A stretch of 64,000 nt of DNA. It comes from Amycolatopsis nigrescens CSC17Ta-90 (GTDB taxonomy: Bacteria; Actinomycetota; Actinomycetes; Mycobacteriales; Pseudonocardiaceae). The notes below the pieces were generated by a model, which did not search any database, was not told where the DNA came from, and saw nothing but the letters and a program-made list of their open reading frames with translations. Positions 38,488 through 46,799 of this stretch are shown here, one piece after another (the first letter of the stretch is position 1; every line of letters starts with the position of its first letter). The stretch covers positions 8,973,001 to 9,037,000 of the forward strand of contig NZ_ARVW01000001.1 of NCBI RefSeq assembly GCF_000384315.1, given 5' to 3'. The position numbers and the translations under genes are program-made.

Positions 38488-39222
38488 ATGATCGGGTTAC
38501 CTGAGGGGATCACCGCCTGCCTGTTCGACCTGGACGGCGTGCTGACCGGGACCGCCGCACTGCACCGGGAAGCGTGGAAGCAGACCTTCGACGCGTTTCT
38601 CCGCGAGCGGGACGGCGCGGACTTCCAGCCGTTCACCGACCACGACTACGCCGCACACGTGGACGGCCGCCCGCGCGCCGACGGGGTGCGGGAGTTCCTG
38701 TCCTCGCGCGGGATCGAGCTGCCCGAGGGAGAGCCGGGCGACCGGCCCGGCACCGGCACCGTCAACGGGGTCGGCAACCGCAAGAACGACCTGGTGCTGA
38801 AGATCATCTCCGAGCGCGGGGTGAGCCCCTACCCCGGTTCCGCGCGCTATCTGCGGGCGGCGCAGGACGCCGGTCTCGCGATCGGCGTGGTCACCTCCTC
38901 GGCCAACGGCGAGGCCGTGCTGGAGGCGGCGGAGCTGACACCGTTCGTGCGGGCCAGGATCGACGGGAAGGTGCTGGCGGACCGGGGCCTGCGCGGCAAA
39001 CCGGCACCCGACTCGTTCCTGGCCGGCGCCGAAGCACTCGGCGTCCAGCCCGCGCACGCGGCCGTCTTCGAGGACGCGCTGGCCGGGGTCGAGGCGGGCA
39101 AGGCCGGCGAGTTCGGTTACGTGGTGGGCGTGAACCGCGCCGACCAGGCCGAAGAACTGCGCGCGCACGGCGCCGACGTGGTGGTCGGCGATCTCGCCGA
39201 ACTGCTGGAGGACGGCCGGTGA
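38488..39222 (+). CDS. pgmB: HAD-family beta-phosphoglucomutase
   Basis: A 244-aa HAD phosphatase-fold mutase converting beta-glucose 1-phosphate to glucose 6-phosphate. Motifs: LFDLDGVLTGTAALHREAWK (Asp nucleophile and Asp acid/base with the cap His-Arg), GVGNRKNDLVL in the cap, GVVTSSANGEAVLEA (motif II), GKPAPDSFLAGAE (Lys) and AAVFEDALAGVEAGKAG (acidic motif). ATG 38488 is chosen; GTG 38479 is possible. A long frame upstream through the PheS-like gene is a shadow. It overlaps the GH65 gene by GTGA, so product and next enzyme are made together. Confidence 0.9.
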   Translation: MIGLPEGITACLFDLDGVLTGTAALHREAWKQTFDAFLRERDGADFQPFTDHDYAAHVDGRPRADGVREFLSSRGIELPEGEPGDRPGTGTVNGVGNRKNDLVLKIISERGVSPYPGSARYLRAAQDAGLAIGVVTSSANGEAVLEAAELTPFVRARIDGKVLADRGLRGKPAPDSFLAGAEALGVQPAHAAVFEDALAGVEAGKAGEFGYVVGVNRADQAEELRAHGADVVVGDLAELLEDGR

Positions 39223-41573
39223 GCGAGCACGGCTACGACATCTCCCCGTGGCAGCTGCGTTGGCAGGGCATGGACGTGGATGCCTTGCAGCGCACCGAAT
39301 CCACCTTCGCCCTCTCGAACGGCCACATCGGCATGCGCGGGACGCTCGAGGAGGGCGAGCCGCGCGGGCTGCCGGGCACCTACCTGAACGGGTTCTACGA
39401 GGAACACGAACTGCCCTACGCCGAAAGCGGGTACGGCTACCCGGAAGCCGGGCAGACCGTGGTCAACGTGACCGACGGGAAGATCATCCGGCTGCTGGTC
39501 GAGGACGAGCCGCTGGACATGCGCTACGGCGAGGCCGTCGCCCACGAGCGAATCCTGGACTTCCGGGCCGGCACGCTGACCAGGAACACCGAATGGTGCT
39601 CACCGACCGGGCGCCGGGTGCGGGTGCACACCGAGCGGCTGGTGTCCTTCACCCAGCGCGCGGTGGCCGCGATCCGCTACGAGGTCGAGCCGCTCGACGA
39701 CGACATCCAGCTGGTGGTCCAGTCCGATCTGCTGGCCAACGAGCCGATCGACTCCGACACCAGCGACCCGAGGGTGGCCGCCGCACTGCAATCGCCGCTG
39801 GTCGCGGAGTTCGCCGCGGCCAAGGACAAGCACGCGGTACTGGTGCACCGCACCAGGGTCTCCGGGCTGCGCATGGCGGCCGGGATGGACCACCAGCTGG
39901 AGACCCCGGACGGGCTGCGCAGCAACATCCACACCGAGGACGACCTGGCCAGGCTGACCGTCGCGGTGGACGTGCCGAAGGGGCACCGCCTGCGGCTGAC
40001 CAAGTTCCTCGGCTACGGCTGGTCCGCGAAACGCTCCACCCCGGCGTTGCGCGCGCAGGTCGAGGCCGCACTGGCCGGTGCGGTGCAGACCGGTTGGGAA
40101 GGGCTGCTCGGCGAGCAGCGCCGGTTCCTGGACGAGTTCTGGCAGACCGCGGACGTCGAGCTGGACGGTGACCCGGAGCTGCAGCAGGCCATCCGGTTCG
40201 CGCTGTTCCACGTGCTGCAGGCGGGTGCCCGCGGGGAGAGCAGGGCCATTCCCGGCAAGGGCCTGACCGGTCCCGGCTACGACGGCCACGCCTTCTGGGA
40301 CACCGAAACCTTCGTGCTGCCGGTGCTCACCTACACCATGCCGGGGGCGGCCAGGGACGCGCTGCGCTGGCGGCACTCCACTTTGGACCTGGCGCGGGAA
40401 AGGGCGAAACAGCTCGGCCTGCGCGGCGCGGCTTTCCCGTGGCGCTCGATCAACGGTGCCGAATGCTCGGCGTACTGGCCGGCCGGCACCGCGGCCTTCC
40501 ACGTCTGCGCGGACATCGCGGACGCCACCTCCCGCTACGTCGCGGCCACCGGGGACGTCGCGTTCGACCGCGAGTACGGCACCGAGCTACGGCTGGAAAC
40601 CGCCCGGCTGTGGCGCTCGGTCGGCCACCACGACCGGCGCGGCGGTTTCCGGATCGACGGGGTCACCGGGCCCGACGAGTACTCCGCCGTCGCGGACAAC
40701 AACGTCTACACGAACCTGATGGCGCAGCGGAACCTCTGGGAGGCGGCGGACGCCTGCGAGCGGCACCCGGAGGTGGCAGAGCGGTTCGGGGTGGACGCCG
40801 AGGAGATCGCCGCCTGGCGCCGGGCCGCGGACTCGATGCTGGTGCCCTACGACGAGCAGCTCGGCGTGCACCAGCAGGCGGAGGACTTCACCGAGCACCT
40901 GGACTGGGACTTCGACGGCACCCCGGCCGCGAACTACCCGCTGCTGCTGAACTACCCGTACTTCGACCTCTACCGCAAGCAGGTGGTCAAGCAGGCCGAC
41001 CTGGTGCTCGCCATGCACCTGCGAGGAGACGCCTTCACCCCGGCCGAAAAGAGCCGGAACTTCGCCTACTACGAAGCGAGGACGGTCCGCGACTCCTCGC
41101 TGTCGGCCTGCACCCAGGCGGTGCTCGCGGCCGAGGTGGGACACCTCCAGCTCGCCTACGATTACCTCGCCGAGGCCGCGCTGACCGACCTGCACGACGT
41201 GCACAACAACGTGCGCAACGGGCTGCACATGGCGTCGCTGGCCGGGGCGTGGCAGGCCGTGGTGGCCGGCTTCGGCGGCCTGCGCGACCACGGCGGCGAG
41301 CTGTCCTTCGCACCACGGCTGCCCGCCGCCCTCACCCGGCTCGCCTTCCGGATGTGCTTCCGCGGCAGCAGGTTCTCGGTGCGCATCAGCGGGGACCAGG
41401 CGCACTACCGGCTGCTCGACGGCGAGCCGCTGGAGCTGATGCACTACGACGAACAGGTCACCGTGGACGGCGAAGGCGTGACCATGCCCGTCCCGGCGAT
41501 CGACGCCGGCGATCCGCCGACCCAGCCCACCGGCCGCGCCCCCTCCCGCCGCCCCGCCCCATCCGGCAAATAG
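39219..41573 (+). CDS. GH65 glycoside phosphorylase (maltose/trehalose/kojibiose type)
   Basis: A 784-aa GH65 enzyme that phosphorolyses an alpha-glucosyl disaccharide to beta-glucose 1-phosphate and a sugar. Order: N-terminal beta-sandwich (about 1-270), helical linker, (alpha/alpha)6 barrel (about 320-690) and C-terminal beta domain. HAFWDTETFVLPVL begins the barrel; GVTGPDEYSAVADNNVYTN carries the catalytic acid Glu; KQADLVLAMHL follows. The coupled beta-phosphoglucomutase upstream uses its product. The exact disaccharide cannot be read. GTG 39219 overlaps the upstream stop. The end reads GGC-AAA-TAG, its TAG inside a palindrome (family B). Confidence 0.92.
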   Translation: MSEHGYDISPWQLRWQGMDVDALQRTESTFALSNGHIGMRGTLEEGEPRGLPGTYLNGFYEEHELPYAESGYGYPEAGQTVVNVTDGKIIRLLVEDEPLDMRYGEAVAHERILDFRAGTLTRNTEWCSPTGRRVRVHTERLVSFTQRAVAAIRYEVEPLDDDIQLVVQSDLLANEPIDSDTSDPRVAAALQSPLVAEFAAAKDKHAVLVHRTRVSGLRMAAGMDHQLETPDGLRSNIHTEDDLARLTVAVDVPKGHRLRLTKFLGYGWSAKRSTPALRAQVEAALAGAVQTGWEGLLGEQRRFLDEFWQTADVELDGDPELQQAIRFALFHVLQAGARGESRAIPGKGLTGPGYDGHAFWDTETFVLPVLTYTMPGAARDALRWRHSTLDLARERAKQLGLRGAAFPWRSINGAECSAYWPAGTAAFHVCADIADATSRYVAATGDVAFDREYGTELRLETARLWRSVGHHDRRGGFRIDGVTGPDEYSAVADNNVYTNLMAQRNLWEAADACERHPEVAERFGVDAEEIAAWRRAADSMLVPYDEQLGVHQQAEDFTEHLDWDFDGTPAANYPLLLNYPYFDLYRKQVVKQADLVLAMHLRGDAFTPAEKSRNFAYYEARTVRDSSLSACTQAVLAAEVGHLQLAYDYLAEAALTDLHDVHNNVRNGLHMASLAGAWQAVVAGFGGLRDHGGELSFAPRLPAALTRLAFRMCFRGSRFSVRISGDQAHYRLLDGEPLELMHYDEQVTVDGEGVTMPVPAIDAGDPPTQPTGRAPSRRPAPSGK

Positions 41574-41586
41574 CCGGCTTTTTGCC
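41565..41586. repeat. Stop-linked palindrome, copy 1 (family B)
   Basis: GGCAAATAGCCGGC followed by TTTTTGCC, a 22-bp near-palindrome with one imperfect pair. It contains the TAG of the GH65 gene (41571-41573) as GGC-AAA-TAG. It lies 18 bp from a second, perfect copy facing the opposite gene. It could be a terminator. Confidence 0.75.
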
Positions 41587-41604
41587 CTCTGGCGGTCCGC
41601 CGGA

Positions 41605-41630
41605 AGGGCAAATAGTCGGCTATTTGCCCT
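41605..41630. repeat. Stop-linked palindrome, copy 2 (family B)
   Basis: AGGGCAAATAG and CTATTTGCCCT are perfect 11-bp arms around TCGG. On the minus strand it contains the TAG of the proline-rich peptide gene (41620-41622), again as GGC-AAA-TAG, so both convergent genes end in Gly-Lys-stop inside the same kind of palindrome. Confidence 0.8.
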
Positions 41631-41841
41631 CGGCGGGTGGGGTGGGGGTGTCGGGAGTTGGGGGGACGGGGGGTGGGATCTCGTCCTTGCCGGGGATTTC
41701 GTCGACCTCGTCGGTGCCCACCGGGTCGATGTCCGGATGCCGCGGGATCGGCGACTTCGGCTTCTTCGGTGGTACCGGCGTATCCGGGTCGAACGGATCC
41801 GGCTCGGACGGCTGGCTGTGACTCGGCACTGACCTACTCAT
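41620..41841 (-). CDS. Small proline-rich protein
   Basis: A 73-aa low-complexity protein rich in Pro, Asp, Glu and Lys: PSEPDPFDPDTPVPPKKPKS, DIDPVGTDEVDEIPGKDE and PTPDTPTPPAEGK. It has no signal peptide, membrane helix or known domain and is probably disordered. ATG 41841 is taken; a GTG at 41847 is in frame. Third-position GC is normal for the window. Its stop is inside a family B palindrome. The function is unknown and it may be a minor or non-coding frame. Confidence 0.5.
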   Translation of the reverse strand: MSRSVPSHSQPSEPDPFDPDTPVPPKKPKSPIPRHPDIDPVGTDEVDEIPGKDEIPPPVPPTPDTPTPPAEGK

Positions 41842-41882
41842 GGTCACCGGCTTACCCGCTTTTTCCGCGCAGTCAAGCCCGT

Positions 41883-42440
41883 TCAGCCGCCGTACACCAT
41901 CGGCAGGTCGAACCGGCCGAACACCCAGGTGCCCGCCGCGTCCGGGTCGTCACCGGCCCAGAACTCGATCCAGAGCTCGGTGAACTCCTCCTGGGACAGG
42001 TAGCCGTCGGCGTTGAGGTCGAGCAGCGGGAAGACCGCGTCGGTGTCGGCGGGCGCGCCGCTCCAGGTCTCCACGAGCTGGCGGTACTCGGCCGCCGAAA
42101 TCCGGCCGTCCGCGTTCTCGTCGACGGCCTCGAACATCGCCGCCGCGGTCTCCGCGACCGGCCCCGGGTTCTCGGCCAGCCCGTCCACCACCACCAGCAC
42201 CTCGTCCAGGGTGACCTTGCCGTCGCGGTCGGCGTCCGAGACGGCCAGCAGGACCTCCCACCAGCCCATCATGATCTCGCTCAGCCGGCGGTACCCCGGC
42301 GAGCCGGGCGCCCAGTCGCGGACCCCGGTCCACCTCGCGGTCAGCGCCTCGAAGTCGGACTTCTCCAGCAGCCCGTCCTTGTTGGCGTCCATCGCGTAGA
42401 AGACCCCGGTCACCTTGCGCCGCTGCAGCTCGCTCGCCAT
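41883..42440 (-). CDS. Four-EF-hand calcium-binding protein
   Basis: A 185-aa calmodulin-like protein with four canonical EF-hand loops: DANKDGLLEKSDF, DADRDGKVTLDEV, DENADGRISAAEY and DLNADGYLSQEEF, each with Asp at positions 1 and 3 or 5 and an acidic residue at or near position 12. It resembles actinobacterial CabD/calerythrin-type cytosolic calcium sensors. It has no signal peptide. ATG 42440 follows GGAGGG by eight bases. It is transcribed with or after the proline-rich gene's strand but 40 bp upstream of it; no target is visible. Confidence 0.9.
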   Translation of the reverse strand: MASELQRRKVTGVFYAMDANKDGLLEKSDFEALTARWTGVRDWAPGSPGYRRLSEIMMGWWEVLLAVSDADRDGKVTLDEVLVVVDGLAENPGPVAETAAAMFEAVDENADGRISAAEYRQLVETWSGAPADTDAVFPLLDLNADGYLSQEEFTELWIEFWAGDDPDAAGTWVFGRFDLPMVYGG

Positions 42441-42615
42441 GGCTGAGTCCCTCCGACCGGCTCCCGATGTGGACGAGAAGGATCTCAGCGTGGCCGCGAT
42501 GGCACCGCACGACAATTGGCCACTCGGGTCAAGACGGGCCACGACCAGGTGAACCCCGGTCACTTTCAGCAGACGACGAGCCGGTTCTCGCTGAAGACCT
42601 ACACCAGCCGGGCGG

Positions 42616-43593
42616 TCATGCCGCGTCCGATCCAGCGACGGCGGGCAGGTCGGCGGCCGATCCGTTGTCCAGCAGCGTCAGCAGCAGGCCCTCCCGGGTG
42701 GACCACGGGCTGATCCCGACCTCTCCCCCGCAGACGGTCAGCAGCGCCTCCGCCACGATCGCGCCGGCCAGCGCCTGCCTGGCCCGGCACCGGGAGATCC
42801 CCGGCAGCTCGGCGCGGCGGCTGGCGGGGAGCTTGGCCAGCCGGGGAACCCAGCGCCGCAGGTCCTCCAGCCGGAGGTCGCGGGCCGGCGGGCCGCCCCG
42901 CTGCGGCCGGGCCCCGGCCAGCCTGGCCAACTGCTGGAACACCTTCGAGCAGCCGACCACCCGGCAGGCACCGATCTCCGGCCGCACCCCGTCCAGCGCC
43001 GTACCGACCCGGTCCAGCGCGTGCGCGCGCAACGCCTTGATCCGGGCGGCGTCCGGGAACTCGCCGTCGAGCCAGCCGCGGGTCATCTCCCTGGCACCGA
43101 GCCGCAGCGAACGGGCGAAGGTGGCCCGTTCCCCGTCACCGGCGGCGATCTCCACCGTGCCGCCGCCGATGTCCAGCACCAGCATCGGCCCGGCACTCGC
43201 GCCGTACCAGCGGCGGGCGGCGAGGAAGGAAAGCTCCGCCTCCCGCCTGCCGGACAGGAAGCGCAACCGGACCCCGGTGGCCCTGGCCACCTCCGCGACC
43301 ACTTCGGCCGCGTTCGCGGCGTCCCGGATCGACGACGTGGCCAGCGGGTAGAAAGCGGGCAGACCACGGCGTACCGCCAGCCGGCTCGCGGCCTGCACGG
43401 CGTCCACGATCGACCCGATGCCGGCCGCGCTGAGCCTTCCCTTGTGGTCCAGCGCGCGGTCCAGCCGCAACCGGGTCTTGTGCGTGAAGACCGGGTCCAG
43501 CGGTGACCCGTGCCGGTCCACCACGACCAGATGGGCACTGAAAGATCCGACGTCCAGCACACCCAAGGTGGACGACACCCCCATACCGCGCAC
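42616..43593 (-). CDS. Ppx/GppA-family exopolyphosphatase/pppGpp phosphohydrolase
   Basis: A 325-aa ASKHA-fold phosphatase of the Ppx/GppA family, acting on polyphosphate or pppGpp. Motifs: LGVLDVGSFSAHLVVVDR (phosphate 1), ATSSIRDAANAAEVV, LSGRREAELSFLAARR, and PMLVLDIGGGTVEIAAG (phosphate 2). It is a short one-domain-pair form typical of actinobacteria (Ppx1-like), without the C-terminal HD part. GTG 43593 is chosen since GGAGG lies seven bases before it; ATG 43584 is too far. It stands alone between the EF-hand and sortase genes. Confidence 0.9.
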   Translation of the reverse strand: MRGMGVSSTLGVLDVGSFSAHLVVVDRHGSPLDPVFTHKTRLRLDRALDHKGRLSAAGIGSIVDAVQAASRLAVRRGLPAFYPLATSSIRDAANAAEVVAEVARATGVRLRFLSGRREAELSFLAARRWYGASAGPMLVLDIGGGTVEIAAGDGERATFARSLRLGAREMTRGWLDGEFPDAARIKALRAHALDRVGTALDGVRPEIGACRVVGCSKVFQQLARLAGARPQRGGPPARDLRLEDLRRWVPRLAKLPASRRAELPGISRCRARQALAGAIVAEALLTVCGGEVGISPWSTREGLLLTLLDNGSAADLPAVAGSDAA

Positions 43594-43871
43594 GCAACTA
43601 CCTCCGCTCGCCAGCTCCCGCCAGGTATTCCCCCCGCTGACCGATTTCAACCATCCCCGAGGCCAGCTGTCGAGTCCGGGCCGCCCTATTTGGCAACTTA
43701 TTGACACCGTTGCGACCGGGCGCCGCCCACGAACTCGGAGGCGAATCAAGAGATAGTAACCCAACTGGGTGATCCACTGCGGGTTATGTCGCAAATAGGT
43801 AACGCCCGGGACCTGCCGCAGCGATCTGCAGGGCAACAGGCCGCGTACCGTCCCGGCCGTTCCCTCAGCTG
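43594..43871. other. 278-bp divergent intergenic region
   Basis: Lies between the divergent Ppx/GppA and sortase genes and must hold both promoters. It is more AT-rich than its neighbours near 43690-43800. A TTGACA at about 43711 is a possible -35 element for a promoter, but I see no convincing -10. No ORF or riboswitch could be supported. Confidence 0.4.
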
Positions 43872-44534
43872 GTGAACGTGAGCGAAAGATCCGATCGGCG
43901 CACCGATTTCGGCAGGCTCGCCGCGGCCGCAGCGGCCGTCGTGGTGGCACTCTCCGGGGTGCTCGCGGGAGCGGCCATGCTGCTCTCACGCGACACGCCG
44001 GTGACCGCCCTGCCCGGCGCCAGTGCGGACGGGCAGGCCGCCGCCGGCGCCGTGCGAGCACCCGGGAACCCCGGCACCGGCCTCGCTCCGGCCAACCCGG
44101 CCGCACTGGAGATCCCGGCCATCGGGGTCGCCACCGGCACGCTGGTGGAGCTGGGCCGCACCCCGGCCGGCACGATGGAGGTGCCAGGGGACGCACGCAG
44201 CGCGGGCTGGTACACGACCGCACCGGTGCCGGGCGAGATCGGCACCGCGGTCATCGCCGGGCACGTCGAGTACGCCAGGGCACGCGGCGTTTTCCGCCGG
44301 CTGCACGAACTCCACGCCGGCGACACGGTCACCGTGCACCGCCAGGACGGCACCAGGGCGGCATTCACCGTCTACCGCGTGGATGCCTTCCCGAAGACGG
44401 CCGTGCCGCCGCCCGCCAGCACCGACGCCGCCGAACTCCGGCTGGTCACCTGCAGCGGCGCGTTCGACGGCTCATCGGCCGACACCGTGGTGGTCTCGGC
44501 CCGGCTCGACGGTCTGACCGGCCCCGACAGCTGA
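43872..44534 (+). CDS. Class F sortase
   Basis: A 220-aa membrane-anchored sortase: one N-terminal signal anchor (about 17-38), a linker, then the sortase domain (about 75-215). Active-site residues are His in VIAGHVEYA, Cys in LRLVTCSGAFD and Arg in VVVSARLDG. These enzymes link LPxTG-like proteins to the cell wall; no substrate with such a motif is in the window. Length and position of the Cys suit class F of actinobacteria. The start is a GTG at 43872. It is convergent with the LLM-class oxidoreductase gene. Confidence 0.87.
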   Translation: MNVSERSDRRTDFGRLAAAAAAVVVALSGVLAGAAMLLSRDTPVTALPGASADGQAAAGAVRAPGNPGTGLAPANPAALEIPAIGVATGTLVELGRTPAGTMEVPGDARSAGWYTTAPVPGEIGTAVIAGHVEYARARGVFRRLHELHAGDTVTVHRQDGTRAAFTVYRVDAFPKTAVPPPASTDAAELRLVTCSGAFDGSSADTVVVSARLDGLTGPDS

Positions 44535-44554
44535 CCAGCACGGCGCCGAGCGGG

Positions 44555-45595
<1,041 letters not shown>

Positions 45596-45611
45596 CCTCA
45601 CACCTTCCATC

Positions 45612-45627
45612 CTGAGCGGCCGCTTAG
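45612..45627. promoter_or_regulatory. 16-bp palindromic operator candidate before the LLM gene
   Basis: CTGAGCGGCCGCTTAG, palindromic except for one base pair (CTxAGCGGCCGCTxAG). It lies 17-32 bp upstream of ATG 45595. The shape (AGCG/CGCT halves) is typical of actinobacterial TetR-family sites. No TetR gene is adjacent; GlxA at 45678 is of another family. Confidence 0.5.
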
Positions 45628-45677
45628 TTAGAGGCACAATACCGCCTCCAGCGGCGGGCACCAGCCGGTGTGACGAG

Positions 45678-46724
45678 TCAGGCGGTCCGCTGGATGCCGG
45701 CGGATGGGATCGACGAGCGGAACCGGGACCGGTAACCGCCCGGCGACACGCCGAGCAGCCGCAGGAACGCCCGGCGCATGGTCTCCTGACTGCCGAACCC
45801 GGCCCGCCGCGCGACCAGTTCCAGACCGTCCTCAGTGGACTCCAGCAGGGTCTGCGCGGTCTGCACCCGCACCTGCTCCACGTAGCCGGCCGCGGTGGTG
45901 CCGAGCTTTTCGGAGAACAACCTGTTCAGGTGCCGGATGCTCACCGAGGCGCGCCTGGCCAGCGCCGGCACGCAGTGGTCGGCGGCCGGGTCGAGCAGCA
46001 CCGCGTCGGTGGCCTTGCGCAGCGCGGGATGCCGCGGCGCCGGCAGCCGGGACCAGACGCTGAACTGGGACTGCCCGCCGGGGCGCTGCAGGAACAGCAC
46101 CATCAGCTTGGCGACCTCCCTGGCCACCTCGGCCCCGTGGTCCTCCTCGACCAGCGCGAGCGCCAGGTCCATGCCCGCGCTGATCCCGGCCGAGGTCGCC
46201 ACCCGGCCGTCCCGGACGAAGATCGCGTCCGGCACCACCGTGGTCCTGGGGTGCCGCTCGGCCAGCAGATCGCACCAGTACCAGTGCGTGGTCGCCCGCC
46301 TGCCCTCCAGCAGCCCGGCCGCGCCGAGCACGAAGGCACCGACGCAGACCGAGACCACCCGGCGGGCGCAGCCGGCGATCCGGCGCACATCGGCCGTCAT
46401 CGGCCCGGCACCCGGGCGGGAGCTCATCGTTTCGCCGCCGCCGGTGACCAGCAGGGTGTCGATCGGCCCGCGGACGTCCTCGGCGGCCAGGTCGGGACTG
46501 ATCCGCAGCCCGCTGGCCGTGCGGACCGGCGCCCCGCCCGGTGACGCGGTCCGCACCCGGTACCGGCCGCCGAGCGCGCCGGCGAAGGCGAACACGTCCA
46601 TCGGACCGGTCGCGTCCAGCGCGGCCATCCCGTCGTCGATCAGCACTACCACGTCACGGGGCTGCGATTCGTCTGCGCGCACCAGCCCAGGCTGCCGCGC
46701 GCCGGCGATGGCCGCAACGTCCAA
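45678..46724 (-). CDS. GlxA-family regulator (DJ-1/PfpI plus AraC HTH)
   Basis: A 348-aa AraC-type regulator with an N-terminal DJ-1/PfpI-like sensing domain (about 24-195; VVVLIDDGMAALDATGPMDV, LLVTGGGE, VCVGAFVLGAAGLLEGRRAT and HWYWCDLL) and C-terminal double HTH (about 235-335; LARRASVSIRHLNRLFSEKL, ARRAGFGSQETMRRAFLRL). The Cys in SVCVGAF occupies the elbow position. The start is TTG 46724 after GAGGGG; GTG 46682 is possible and would remove a 14-residue lead. The regulated genes are not evident; the nearest is the LLM oxidoreductase downstream. Confidence 0.87.
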   Translation of the reverse strand: MDVAAIAGARQPGLVRADESQPRDVVVLIDDGMAALDATGPMDVFAFAGALGGRYRVRTASPGGAPVRTASGLRISPDLAAEDVRGPIDTLLVTGGGETMSSRPGAGPMTADVRRIAGCARRVVSVCVGAFVLGAAGLLEGRRATTHWYWCDLLAERHPRTTVVPDAIFVRDGRVATSAGISAGMDLALALVEEDHGAEVAREVAKLMVLFLQRPGGQSQFSVWSRLPAPRHPALRKATDAVLLDPAADHCVPALARRASVSIRHLNRLFSEKLGTTAAGYVEQVRVQTAQTLLESTEDGLELVARRAGFGSQETMRRAFLRLLGVSPGGYRSRFRSSIPSAGIQRTA

Positions 46725-46761
46725 TACCCCTCAGGATCTTGCGGGACACCCGCACCCGATC

Positions 46762-46799
46762 GATGGGGGCATGCGCAAAAAGCCTCGCATGCCCCCATC
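46762..46799. terminator. Stop-linked hairpin, probable terminator (family C)
   Basis: GATGGGGGCATGCG and its complement form a perfect 14-bp stem around a 10-nt loop. On the minus strand the loop reads AGGCTTTTTG. It directly follows the TGA of the DUF885 gene (46800-46802) with no gap, so it likely ends that operon's transcript. Confidence 0.72.
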
